This document shows, piece by piece, positions 1-7,361 of a stretch of 64,000 nt of DNA (its first letter is position 1; each line of letters starts with the position of its first letter). The stretch is from Mycolicibacterium brisbanense (lineage in GTDB: Bacteria; Actinomycetota; Actinomycetes; Mycobacteriales; Mycobacteriaceae): positions 1 through 64,000 of the forward strand of contig NZ_BCSX01000039.1 in NCBI RefSeq assembly GCF_001570425.1. The letters are read 5' to 3'. A model generated the notes under the pieces. It saw nothing but the letters and a program-made list of their open reading frames with translations. It did not search any database and was not told where the DNA came from. The translations under genes were made by a program, and so were the position numbers.

Positions 1-1197
1 TTTGAGCGCGATGATGTCGTTCATCGCGGCCAGGGTCAGCACCATGTAGAACGCGATGGCCATGGAGCCGATGGCGGTGCGCACCGGCACATCCCGGGGA
101 CGTTGCAGCAGGTTGTGATGCGCGTCGTCGCCCGTCACCTTCTTCTCGATGAACGGGTAGGCGATCAGCAGGCCGAAGACGACGCCCATGATCACCGCGA
201 CCCAGACCACCGCGGGGATGGTGTGGCCGAACGGGTAGAACTCCCAGGCCGGCCAGATGCGGGCCAGGCCCTCGGTCCACATCATGTAGAAGTCCGGCTG
301 GGAACCGGCCGATACCTGAGAGGGCTTGTAGGGGCCCAGGTTCCAGATCGGGTTGATGGTGAGCAGGCCGCCCATCAGGCCCAGCACGCCGGTGATCATC
401 GCGAAGAACGCCCCGGATTTGACCGCGAACACCGGCATCACGCGCACGCCGACAACGTTGGTCTCGGTGCGGCCGGGTCCCGGGAACTGCGTGTGCTTCT
501 GGAACCACACGAGCGCCAAGTGGGCACCGATCAACGCCAGGATGATTCCGGGGATCAGCAGGATGTGCAGGGCGTAGAGGCGCGGGATCAGCACGGTGCC
601 GGGGAAGTCGCCGCCGAACAGCGCCCAGTGCAACCAGGTGCCGATCACGGGCATACCCAGGGTGATCGACGACAGGGCGGCGCGCAGGCCGATGCCGGAG
701 AGCAGGTCGTCGGGCAGCGAGTAACCGAAGTAGCCCTCGAACATGGCCAGGATCAACAGCAGTGAGCCGATGACCCAGTTCGCCTCGCGGGGACGCCGGA
801 ACGCACCCGTGAAGAAGATGCGGGCCATGTGCACCATGATCGATGCGGCGAACATCAGGGCGGCCCAGTGGTGGATCTGGCGGACGAACAGGCCACCGCG
901 GATCTCGAAGCTGATGTCCAGCGCCGTCTCGTAGGCGCGTGACATCTGTACGCCCCGAAGCGGTTGGTACACACCGTTGTAGGTGACCTCGGCCATCGAC
1001 GGGTCGAAGAACAGGGTCAGCCACACGCCGGTGATCAGCAGCACGATGAAGCTGTACAGCGCGATCTCACCCAGCAGGAAGGACCAGTGGGTGGGGAACA
1101 CCTTGTTCAGCTGACGACGTACCGCCGCTGACGGGTGATACCGCGAGTCGATCGCATCGCCTTGCGCGGCAGCCATCTTGGCAAGGTCAGGGCTCAT
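1..1197 (-). CDS. qcrB: cytochrome bcc complex cytochrome b subunit QcrB, 3' end outside window
   Basis: Cytochrome b of the menaquinol:cytochrome c oxidoreductase (complex III) that forms a supercomplex with the aa3 oxidase in actinobacteria. About 399 codons are visible from the ATG at 1197, reading MSPDLAKMAAAQGD, and the frame stays open to the window edge, so roughly the last quarter is missing. Visible are transmembrane segments, the haem-ligating histidine region RQIHHWAALMFAASIMVHMAR, a second His-containing helix (ALHILLIPGIILALIGAHLAL), and the Qo-site motif in its actinobacterial form PDFY within SQPDFYMMW. The ATG overlaps the qcrA stop by 4 bp (ATGA), indicating translational coupling. 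QcrB is the target of the imidazopyridine drug Q203; that is family knowledge, not read from this sequence. Confidence 0.97.
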   Translation of the reverse strand, partial: MSPDLAKMAAAQGDAIDSRYHPSAAVRRQLNKVFPTHWSFLLGEIALYSFIVLLITGVWLTLFFDPSMAEVTYNGVYQPLRGVQMSRAYETALDISFEIRGGLFVRQIHHWAALMFAASIMVHMARIFFTGAFRRPREANWVIGSLLLILAMFEGYFGYSLPDDLLSGIGLRAALSSITLGMPVIGTWLHWALFGGDFPGTVLIPRLYALHILLIPGIILALIGAHLALVWFQKHTQFPGPGRTETNVVGVRVMPVFAVKSGAFFAMITGVLGLMGGLLTINPIWNLGPYKPSQVSAGSQPDFYMMWTEGLARIWPAWEFYPFGHTIPAVVWVAVIMGVVFGLLIAYPFIEKKVTGDDAHHNLLQRPRDVPVRTAIGSMAIAFYMVLTLAAMNDIIALK

Positions 1198-2363
1198 GAT
1201 TTGCGCTCCCAGAATGCCGGTCCGACGGGCTCGATGAAGTTGCCGTTGGCAACCAGGTAACCGTCTTTGTCAATGGTGATGGGCAGCTGCGCCAACGCGC
1301 GCGCAGCCGGACCGAAGATGGGCTTGGCGAAGTGCAACGCGTCGAACTGCGACTGGTGGCACGGGCACAGGATGCGGTAGGTCTGCTGCTCGTACAGCGA
1401 CGAGGGGCAGCCCAGGTGCGAGCACACCTTGGTGAAGGCGAACAGCTCACCGAAGTTGAAGCTCTCCTGACCCTTGCGCTTGACCACGCGGTGCATGTCC
1501 GCCGGCTTGATGCGGATCAGCATGACGGGATTGCGCACGCCCATGGCGATCTCGGTCAGCTTGTGCTCGGACTCGGTCGTGGTGCCGTCACCGTCCGATT
1601 CGCGCCAGGGGAACACGGTTTCCATACCGCCCGCGTCGATGTCCTCGGGCCGCATCTTGACGAACGGCGACGAGCCGGGAACACCGGTGGCGCGAGCGAG
1701 GTAGATCGTCTCGCCGTGGAACCGCGGCGTCCAGCCGGAGGTCCACAGCACGGCTTCCTTGCCATTGGCAGTGGGAACGACCGGCTTCCACGGGTTCTTG
1801 ATCAGACCGCCGATGAAGGCGACCAGGGTGCCCGCACCGAACGCACCGAGACCGATGCCCATCGACAGGCCGATGAGCTTGCGCCGCTTGATGGTCGAGC
1901 CCTCAAGGGCGTCGGTCAGGTTGGCCGCGACGGTCTTGCGGGCCACCTCGGTGGACCGCCCGTCGTGGCGATCCTGGATCGAGATCTCCTCGGGGATGAA
2001 CTTCTTCTGGAACAGCACCGCGCCGACGCCGATCGCCAGGACCGACAGACCGAAGGTCAGGCCGTAGAGCGGGGTGGCCAGCGAGTAGAGGAACTGGCCC
2101 TCGGAACCGAAGGGCTTGTACTCCCACGGCCAGAAGATGAACACCAGCAGCAGGGCCAGGCCCGAAAGTCCGCCCAGCAGAAGCCAGTACGCGACCAGAC
2201 GCTCAGAGCGCTTCTCGGCCTTGGTACCCGGAACCGGCCAGCGCGGCTCCTTGAAGATGGTCTCGACGCCGTCGATCTTGCCGCCGAGTTCGACGAGTTC
2301 CTCACGCGTCATCGATGCCAGTTCGGCGTCGGTCGGCGTGCCTTCTGGGGTATTGGCGCTCAT
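1194..2363 (-). CDS. qcrA: cytochrome bcc complex Rieske iron-sulfur subunit QcrA
   Basis: Rieske protein of the bcc complex, passing electrons from menaquinol at the Qo site to the c-type haems. From the ATG at 2363 it has 389 residues (MSANTPEGTPTDAEL). Three hydrophobic segments in the N-terminal half match the triple-spanning actinobacterial Rieske topology. The C-terminal cluster motifs are CSHLGC and CPCHQSQFD, giving two Cys and two His ligands. The start was chosen because it makes a 4-bp ATGA overlap with the qcrC stop. The frame is open further upstream to an ATG at 2420, but those 19 codons lie over the qcrC membrane anchor and look like out-of-frame readthrough. Confidence 0.96.
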   Translation of the reverse strand: MSANTPEGTPTDAELASMTREELVELGGKIDGVETIFKEPRWPVPGTKAEKRSERLVAYWLLLGGLSGLALLLVFIFWPWEYKPFGSEGQFLYSLATPLYGLTFGLSVLAIGVGAVLFQKKFIPEEISIQDRHDGRSTEVARKTVAANLTDALEGSTIKRRKLIGLSMGIGLGAFGAGTLVAFIGGLIKNPWKPVVPTANGKEAVLWTSGWTPRFHGETIYLARATGVPGSSPFVKMRPEDIDAGGMETVFPWRESDGDGTTTESEHKLTEIAMGVRNPVMLIRIKPADMHRVVKRKGQESFNFGELFAFTKVCSHLGCPSSLYEQQTYRILCPCHQSQFDALHFAKPIFGPAARALAQLPITIDKDGYLVANGNFIEPVGPAFWERKS

Positions 2364-3166
2364 GCGCGTGCTCCGATCCACATCGCGATGCCGATGGCCG
2401 CGACGATTCCGATGATCCACATCGCCATGCCTTCGGGCGCGGGGCCGAAGCCGCCGAGGCCGTACCCGCCGTAGCTCGGGGTCTCGGCCGACTCACGGAC
2501 GTAGGCCACGATGTCGCGCTTCTCCTCGGGCGAGAGCTGGCGGTCGGAGAACTTGGGCATGTTCTGCGGACCGGTCAGCATCGCGGTGTAGATCTGGGCC
2601 GGGTTGGCCTCACCGAGATCCGGTGCGTACTTACCGGAGGACAGTGCGCCGCCCTTGCCGGTGAAGTTGTGGCACGACGCGCAGTTGAGGCGGAACAGGT
2701 CGCCACCGCGGGCCACGTTCGGACCGATCAGCGACTCCTGGGCGACGCCGCCGTTGGCGTCCCGGACGACGGTCGGGCCGCCGCCGTTGGCCTGCACGTA
2801 GGCACCCAGCGCGTCGATCTGGGACTCGTCGAAGTGCTCGGGCTTGCGCGGGGCCTGAGCCTCGCCGCGCATGGCGGGCATGCGGCCGGTGGACACCTGG
2901 AAGTACACGGCGGCCTCGCCGGTGCCGATCAGGCTGGGTCCACGGTCGGGAACGCCCTGCAGGTTGGCGCCATGGCAAGACACGCAGGACGTGTCAAACA
3001 GCTGCTTGCCGGTGCGCAGCAGGGCCGACTGTGATTCATCAGCGACCGCTACCTGCGGTGTCGGCGTCAGCGTTGCCGCCACACCCCCCGCGACTGCCAG
3101 GCCGATCAACAGCAGTAGGCCTGCTGACAATCGCCGGCGCAGCCGACGGCGCGACTTGCTGGTCAT
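2360..3166 (-). CDS. qcrC: cytochrome bcc complex dihaem cytochrome c subunit QcrC
   Basis: Dihaem cytochrome c that replaces both cytochrome c1 and soluble cytochrome c in actinobacteria and wires complex III directly to the aa3 oxidase. It has 268 residues from the ATG at 3166, which follows a clear GAAGGAG ribosome site. There is an N-terminal arginine-rich stretch and membrane anchor (about residues 14-35), two haem-binding motifs CVSCH and CASCH, and a C-terminal hydrophobic helix (GMAMWIIGIVAAIGIAMW). The frame is open 25 codons upstream, but the ribosome site supports the shorter form. The gene sits 35 bp after ctaE on the same strand and overlaps qcrA by 4 bp. Confidence 0.96.
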   Translation of the reverse strand: MTSKSRRRLRRRLSAGLLLLIGLAVAGGVAATLTPTPQVAVADESQSALLRTGKQLFDTSCVSCHGANLQGVPDRGPSLIGTGEAAVYFQVSTGRMPAMRGEAQAPRKPEHFDESQIDALGAYVQANGGGPTVVRDANGGVAQESLIGPNVARGGDLFRLNCASCHNFTGKGGALSSGKYAPDLGEANPAQIYTAMLTGPQNMPKFSDRQLSPEEKRDIVAYVRESAETPSYGGYGLGGFGPAPEGMAMWIIGIVAAIGIAMWIGARA

Positions 3167-3201
3167 CGAACTCCTTCTCATCGGACTCATCGGCCGTCCG
3201 A

Positions 3202-3813
3202 CTAGCGGACGAAGTAGATGGTGGCGAACAGTGCGATCCACACGATGTCGACGAAGTGCCAGTAGTACGAGACGACGATCGCCGCGGTGGCCTGCGCGGG
3301 AGTGAACTTACTCATCTTGGTGCGCGCGAGCAGGAAGATGAACGCAACCAGACCGCCGATCACGTGCATGCCGTGGAAACCGGTTGCCAGGTAGAACACC
3401 GAGCCGTAGGCGCTGCTGGGGATCGTGGTGCCCTCGTGGACGAGCATGAAGTACTCGTACGCCTGGCCACCGACGAAGAACGCGCCCATGAAGAACGTCA
3501 GGACGTACCACCGGCGCAGGCCGAACACGTCACCGCGTTCGGCGGCGAACACACCCATCTGGCAGGTGAACGACGACGCGATCAGCACCAGCGTCACCGG
3601 CACTGCCTCAGCGAGGTTCAGGTGCGTGGGTGGTGGTGGCCACACACCATCTGCCTGGGCGCGGGCCGTGAAGTACATCGCAAACAGCCCAGCAAAGAAC
3701 ATCAACTCACTGGAAAGCCATACTATGGTGCCAACACTCACCATATTCGGGCGGTTCAGCGAATGAACACGCGAGGTGATGGCGGTTCCCGAGGTGCCTA
3801 CAGCGCTCGTCAC
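3202..3813 (-). CDS. ctaE: cytochrome c oxidase subunit III CtaE
   Basis: Subunit III of the aa3-type cytochrome c oxidase, 203 residues, a multi-spanning membrane protein of the COX3 family (MFFAGLFAMYFTARAQ near the N terminus; GFHGMHVIGGLVAFIFLL and SYYWHFVDIVWIALFATIYF at the C terminus). It leads the ctaE-qcrCAB operon. The start is GTG at 3813, with no convincing Shine-Dalgarno before it. A CATACT hexamer ends 7 nt upstream, so the message may be leaderless. It is transcribed divergently from trpD across 131 bp. Confidence 0.95.
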   Translation of the reverse strand: MTSAVGTSGTAITSRVHSLNRPNMVSVGTIVWLSSELMFFAGLFAMYFTARAQADGVWPPPPTHLNLAEAVPVTLVLIASSFTCQMGVFAAERGDVFGLRRWYVLTFFMGAFFVGGQAYEYFMLVHEGTTIPSSAYGSVFYLATGFHGMHVIGGLVAFIFLLARTKMSKFTPAQATAAIVVSYYWHFVDIVWIALFATIYFVR

Positions 3814-3819
3814 CCCGCA

Positions 3820-3825
3820 AGTATG
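3820..3825 (-). promoter_or_regulatory. candidate -10 element of ctaE (leaderless GTG)
   Basis: On the minus strand CATACT, one mismatch from TANNNT, ends 7 nt before the GTG start of ctaE. With normal -10 to start-site spacing, transcription would begin at the GTG itself. No ribosome site is visible between them. This is inferred from spacing only. Confidence 0.35.
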
Positions 3826-3932
3826 ACGCTTTGTAGTTGTCGAACTCCACCCGGGTCGAGCAATTGGTCGGATTCGTGTCGCGCAGCGCGGGCCGATCCA
3901 GGCGGATCGACGGGTGCGATCAGGCCGGGCGA

Positions 3933-3938
3933 TAGCAT
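3933..3938 (+). promoter_or_regulatory. candidate -10 element of trpD (leaderless GTG)
   Basis: TAGCAT fits the mycobacterial TANNNT -10 consensus and ends 6 nt before the GTG start of trpD, with no Shine-Dalgarno between. This is the arrangement expected for a leaderless transcript. Confidence 0.45.
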
Positions 3939-3944
3939 TCGGCA

Positions 3945-5039
3945 GTGGTCACCGGATCTTCGCAACCGTCCTCGTCCCCGTCTCGCCCCGCCGGAGCGCC
4001 GACGTGGCCGCACGTTCTGGGGCGGCTGACCACAGGCCAGAGCCTGCCGAACGGGCATGCGACATGGGCGATGGACCAGATCATGACGGGCGCGGCGACG
4101 CCCGCGCAGATCGCCGGTTTCGCGGTCGCCATGAAGATGAAGCGGCCGACCTCGGCAGAAGTCGGCGAGTTGGCCGACAACATGCTGTCTCACGCCCGCC
4201 TCGTACCCACCGACCGGATCGGCACCGCGACCGTCGACATCGTCGGTACCGGCGGCGACGGGGCCAACACCGTGAACCTGTCGACGATGGCGGCCATCGT
4301 GGTGGCCGCGTGCGGCGTCCCGGTCGTCAAGCACGGCAACCGTGCGGCATCGTCGCTGTCCGGCGGGGCGGACACGCTCGAAGCGCTCGGCGTCAAGATC
4401 GACCTGGGAGCCGACGACCTGGCCCGCAGCGTCGATGAGGTGGGCATCGGCTTCGCGTTCGCGCCGCAGTTCCACCCGTCCTACCGGCACGCGTCCGTGG
4501 TGCGCCGCGAGATCGGTGTGCCGACGGTCTTCAATCTGCTTGGGCCGCTGACCAACCCGGCCCGGCCACGGGCCGGTCTGATCGGTTGCGCGTGGGCCGA
4601 CCTGGCCGAGGTGATGGCGGGCGTCTTCGCCGCCCGCGGCTCCAGTGTGCTCGTGGTCCACGGCGACGACGGCCTCGACGAGCTCACCACCACGACCACC
4701 AGCACCATCTGGCGCGTGCAGGCCGGCACCGTGGAGCGCCTGACGTTCGACCCCGCCGCCTTCGGCTTCGCGCGCGCGGAGATCACCGAGCTGGTCGGCG
4801 GTGACGCCGCCACCAACGCCGCCGAGGCGCGAGCCGTCCTGGGCGGGGCCAAGGGCCCGGTGCGCGACGCGGTGGTGCTCAACGCTGCGGGCGCGATGGT
4901 GGCCCACGCCGGACTAGCCAGCGACGCCAAGTGGGTTCCTGCGTGGGAGTCCGGTTTGGCTCGGGCCACCGAGGCCATCGACTCCGGTGCGGCCGAACAA
5001 CTGCTCGCGCGATGGGTGCGGTTCGGTCAGCAACTCTGA
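3945..5039 (+). CDS. trpD: anthranilate phosphoribosyltransferase TrpD
   Basis: Second step of tryptophan synthesis: transfers the phosphoribosyl group of PRPP to anthranilate. The 364-residue protein carries the family signatures: the PRPP-binding GTGGDG loop (VDIVGTGGDGANTVN, about residue 100), the KHGNRAASS segment and the SGGADTLEALG segment. Length is typical. The start is GTG at 3945, preceded by a TANNNT hexamer rather than a ribosome site. The other trp genes are not nearby. Its last 126 bp lie opposite the 3' end of the convergent exonuclease gene, so both reading frames share that DNA. Confidence 0.96.
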   Translation: MVTGSSQPSSSPSRPAGAPTWPHVLGRLTTGQSLPNGHATWAMDQIMTGAATPAQIAGFAVAMKMKRPTSAEVGELADNMLSHARLVPTDRIGTATVDIVGTGGDGANTVNLSTMAAIVVAACGVPVVKHGNRAASSLSGGADTLEALGVKIDLGADDLARSVDEVGIGFAFAPQFHPSYRHASVVRREIGVPTVFNLLGPLTNPARPRAGLIGCAWADLAEVMAGVFAARGSSVLVVHGDDGLDELTTTTTSTIWRVQAGTVERLTFDPAAFGFARAEITELVGGDAATNAAEARAVLGGAKGPVRDAVVLNAAGAMVAHAGLASDAKWVPAWESGLARATEAIDSGAAEQLLARWVRFGQQL

Positions 5040-6785
5040 GCGGCTCTGTTGCTCGGCAGCCAGCCGCGCCGAGCGCGCGGTAGCCGCCCACTGTGCGTAG
5101 CGGCCTGCCGCTTCCCGCGGCGTCGCATAACCCACATCGGCGCGAACGATGCGCACCCCGGGCTGCGCCAGCCAGCGCGCGATGAGGGCCGTCTCCTCCA
5201 CGAGTGCACCGCCGAGCGGCCCGTCGCCCGGCAACACCACCTGCGCTGATGCGCACAGCGCGTCGACGACGGGCATGGGCGGCACCCCGCGTGCCGCAGT
5301 ACCAGCGGCGGCGAGCTGCCCGGACCGGATGACAGTCAGGTGCCAGCCGCCGTTGCCGTCGCTGCGCGCTGCGATCAGCTCCGGCACGGCGACCAGGGCC
5401 CGCAGCCGCTGCCCCCGCCACAGCGTCTCGATGGCCACTGCGGCGTGGTCACGCACGCGGGCCGCGGTCTCGTAACGGTCGGCCGCGGCGAGCTCGTCGA
5501 TATGAGCCAGCACGGCCGCCAGTGGCGCGCTTGCGGTTCCGTCGATCAGCGCGGTGGCGCGCTCGGGAGCGGCGGCATACGCGGCGGCGTCGGCGCCCTG
5601 GGGTGCCGGACACGGCGACAGCTCACGTTCCGGGCACCGGTGCACCGCCGCGGCGCCGAAACGGGCGGTGCACGTGCGGATCCCGGTGAACCGGGCGAGC
5701 AGATCACCGGTCAGCACGGCATCGGCACGGGCGGAGAACGGTCCGATGGCGGTGCGCTGCCCCGGCTTTCGCACGACCGTGAAGCGCGGGAACGCCTCAT
5801 CGGTGAGCGCCAGCCACCACCAGCGCTGCGGAAACTTGGACCGCCGGTTGTAGGGCGGCGCGTGGGCGGCCAGCAGCCGCAGTTCGCGTACCCCGGCCTC
5901 CAGCTCGTGTGCGCATTCGACGTGGTCGACCGCGCGGGCCAACGACGTCATCTCCTTCATCCTGGCCCGGGGGTCGGCGCCGGTGAAGTACTGGCGGACC
6001 CGACGGCGCAGGTCGACAGCCGTGCCGACGTAGAGGACCTCGTCGGACGGCCCGCGGAACAGGTACACCCCGGGCCGGTTCGGCAGCCGGTCGGCCAATG
6101 CCCGGTTGCGGCGCTGCGCGGGCGTCGTGTTGGGCAGGTACGACCGCAGATCGGCGTAGGTGTGGATGCCCTGATTGCCGACCCGCTCGATCAGGCCGTG
6201 CAGCACGTCGACGGTGGCTCGGGCATCGTCCAGCGCCCGGTGCGTCGGCGTCGTGGATGCGCCGAACAGCTGGGCCAGCGCCCCGAGCCGAACGCTGGGC
6301 GTTTCGTCGCGCGTGAGGACCCGGCGGGCCAGCTTCACCGTGCACAGCACGGGCGGGCGTGGCCACGGCAACTGGGCGCGTTGCGCTGCCGCGCGCAGAA
6401 AGCCGATGTCGAAGCCGGCGTTGTGAGCCACCAGCACCGCGCCGCGGGAGAATTCCAGGAAGGCGGGCAGGACGCTGTCGATTCGCGGTGCGTCGCGAAC
6501 CATGGCTGTTGTGATGCCGGTCAATTGGACGATCTGCGGAGGTATGGCCCGGCCGGGGTCGATCAGCGTGGCCAGCTCACCGAGCACCTCGCCGCCGCGC
6601 ACCTTGACCGCGCCGATCTCGGTGATGGCGTCGTAGCCGCCGCCCGGCTGTGTCGCGGTGGCCCGCCCGCCCGTGGTCTCCAGGTCGACCACCACGAACG
6701 TGGTGTCGGCGAGGCTGACCGCCTCCAACTCGTTCTCGAAGTCCAACGGCAGCTGCCCGGTGTCGGCAACGCGGCGCTGGCCCAT
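4914..6785 (-). CDS. DEDDh 3'-5' exonuclease / GIY-YIG endonuclease fusion (UvrC/Cho-like), Rv2191-type
   Basis: A 623-residue two-nuclease protein. The N-terminal DnaQ-like DEDDh exonuclease domain (about 20-200) shows DLETTGG, HNAGFDIGFL and HRALDDARAT, supplying the acidic and histidine catalytic residues. A GIY-YIG domain (about 235-315) follows, with PGVYLFRG and VLYVGTAVDLRRRVRQYF. A UvrC-like region with a UvrB-interaction-type helix (LAHIDELAAADRYETAARVRD) comes after. By family this suggests DNA repair, with incision plus 3' trimming, but substrate is inferred. The ATG at 6785 was chosen over an upstream TTG at 6806. The C-terminal 40 or so residues are encoded opposite the 3' end of trpD and may be a non-conserved tail. 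Confidence 0.9.
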   Translation of the reverse strand: MGQRRVADTGQLPLDFENELEAVSLADTTFVVVDLETTGGRATATQPGGGYDAITEIGAVKVRGGEVLGELATLIDPGRAIPPQIVQLTGITTAMVRDAPRIDSVLPAFLEFSRGAVLVAHNAGFDIGFLRAAAQRAQLPWPRPPVLCTVKLARRVLTRDETPSVRLGALAQLFGASTTPTHRALDDARATVDVLHGLIERVGNQGIHTYADLRSYLPNTTPAQRRNRALADRLPNRPGVYLFRGPSDEVLYVGTAVDLRRRVRQYFTGADPRARMKEMTSLARAVDHVECAHELEAGVRELRLLAAHAPPYNRRSKFPQRWWWLALTDEAFPRFTVVRKPGQRTAIGPFSARADAVLTGDLLARFTGIRTCTARFGAAAVHRCPERELSPCPAPQGADAAAYAAAPERATALIDGTASAPLAAVLAHIDELAAADRYETAARVRDHAAVAIETLWRGQRLRALVAVPELIAARSDGNGGWHLTVIRSGQLAAAGTAARGVPPMPVVDALCASAQVVLPGDGPLGGALVEETALIARWLAQPGVRIVRADVGYATPREAAGRYAQWAATARSARLAAEQQSRSELLTEPHPSREQLFGRTGVDGLGGPSQTGLPRRNPLGVAG

Positions 6786-6842
6786 GGCACAAGACGCTAG
6801 GCACAAGCACCGACAACGCCACGCTGCCGCGCCCGGGCGCTG

Positions 6843-6900
6843 CGCTACTTGTCGCTACTTGTCGGGGTCCTCGCTCCAATCCGCTCCGCTACTTGTCGGT
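6843..6900. repeat. short direct repeats of CGCTACTTGTCGG upstream of the exonuclease gene
   Basis: CGCTACTTGT occurs as two adjacent 10-bp copies at 6843-6862, and CGCTACTTGTCGG recurs at 6887-6899, separated by a GGTCCTCGCTCCAATCCGCTC-type spacer. The repeats lie in the divergent gap between the exonuclease gene and the small Cys-rich gene. Function unknown. They could be a dispersed element or binding sites. Confidence 0.7.
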
Positions 6901-6946
6901 GCCCGTCGTTACCGTGCGCCTAACACCGATCGAGAGGACGGTCAAG

Positions 6947-7189
6947 ATGACATCTGCGCACCAGCCCGGCAGGCCCGCGCCTGACGTCGGCAGCGTGACC
7001 ATCGACTGCGACGACTGCGCGGTCCGCGGTCCCGGCTGTCAGGACTGCGTTGTCAGCGTATTGCTCGGCGTGCCGGAGACGTTGCTGGACGACGAGCGTC
7101 GGGCACTGGAAGTGCTGGCAGATGCGGGATTGGCGCCGCGACTGAGGCTCGTGCCGATTCACCGCAACGGCACACCCGGGGTCGCCTGA
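6947..7189 (+). CDS. small conserved mycobacterial protein with two CxxC motifs
   Basis: An 80-residue protein (MTSAHQPGRPAPDVG) whose core reads TIDCDDCAVRGPGCQDCVV, a CxxC-x6-CxxC arrangement that could hold zinc or an iron-sulfur cluster. The rest is a helix-forming acidic/leucine segment (LLDDERRALEVLADAG). The ATG at 6947 has GAGAGGA about 10 nt upstream, so it was preferred over the open frame upstream. It lies between the divergent exonuclease gene and ripC, about 170 bp from the latter. I do not recognise a named function. Confidence 0.75.
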   Translation: MTSAHQPGRPAPDVGSVTIDCDDCAVRGPGCQDCVVSVLLGVPETLLDDERRALEVLADAGLAPRLRLVPIHRNGTPGVA

Positions 7190-7361
7190 CGACACGCATT
7201 GCCGGTTGCACAGGAAAATATTCCTCTGAGGCTGTTAGATTTGCATCTCCCGTCGGAGATTTCCATCTCCTGTTGGACAAGACCGATGCCGTTTCGTAAC
7301 CTATCTGAGACCTAAGAGCAGTTCGAGGCGGCTCGCTAACGCCAGTTGTGAGGACGAAAAC

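Noticed and set aside
2364..2420. N-terminal extension of QcrA to ATG 2420
   Set aside because: The added residues overlie the qcrC membrane anchor in another frame and the ATGA overlap at 2360-2363 gives a better start.
3810..4907. 365-codon minus-strand frame opposite trpD
   Set aside because: Antisense shadow with Arg/Gly/His-rich composition; trpD on the plus strand has full catalytic motifs.
5340..6800. 486-codon plus-strand frame opposite the nuclease fusion gene
   Set aside because: Shadow frame; the minus-strand gene carries intact DEDDh and GIY-YIG motifs.
7200..7361. Possible c-di-AMP (ydaO-type) riboswitch ahead of ripC
   Set aside because: Such riboswitches precede some mycobacterial cell-wall hydrolase genes, but I could not find the conserved core; only a weak AGGAA-AATA-TTCCT inverted repeat is visible.
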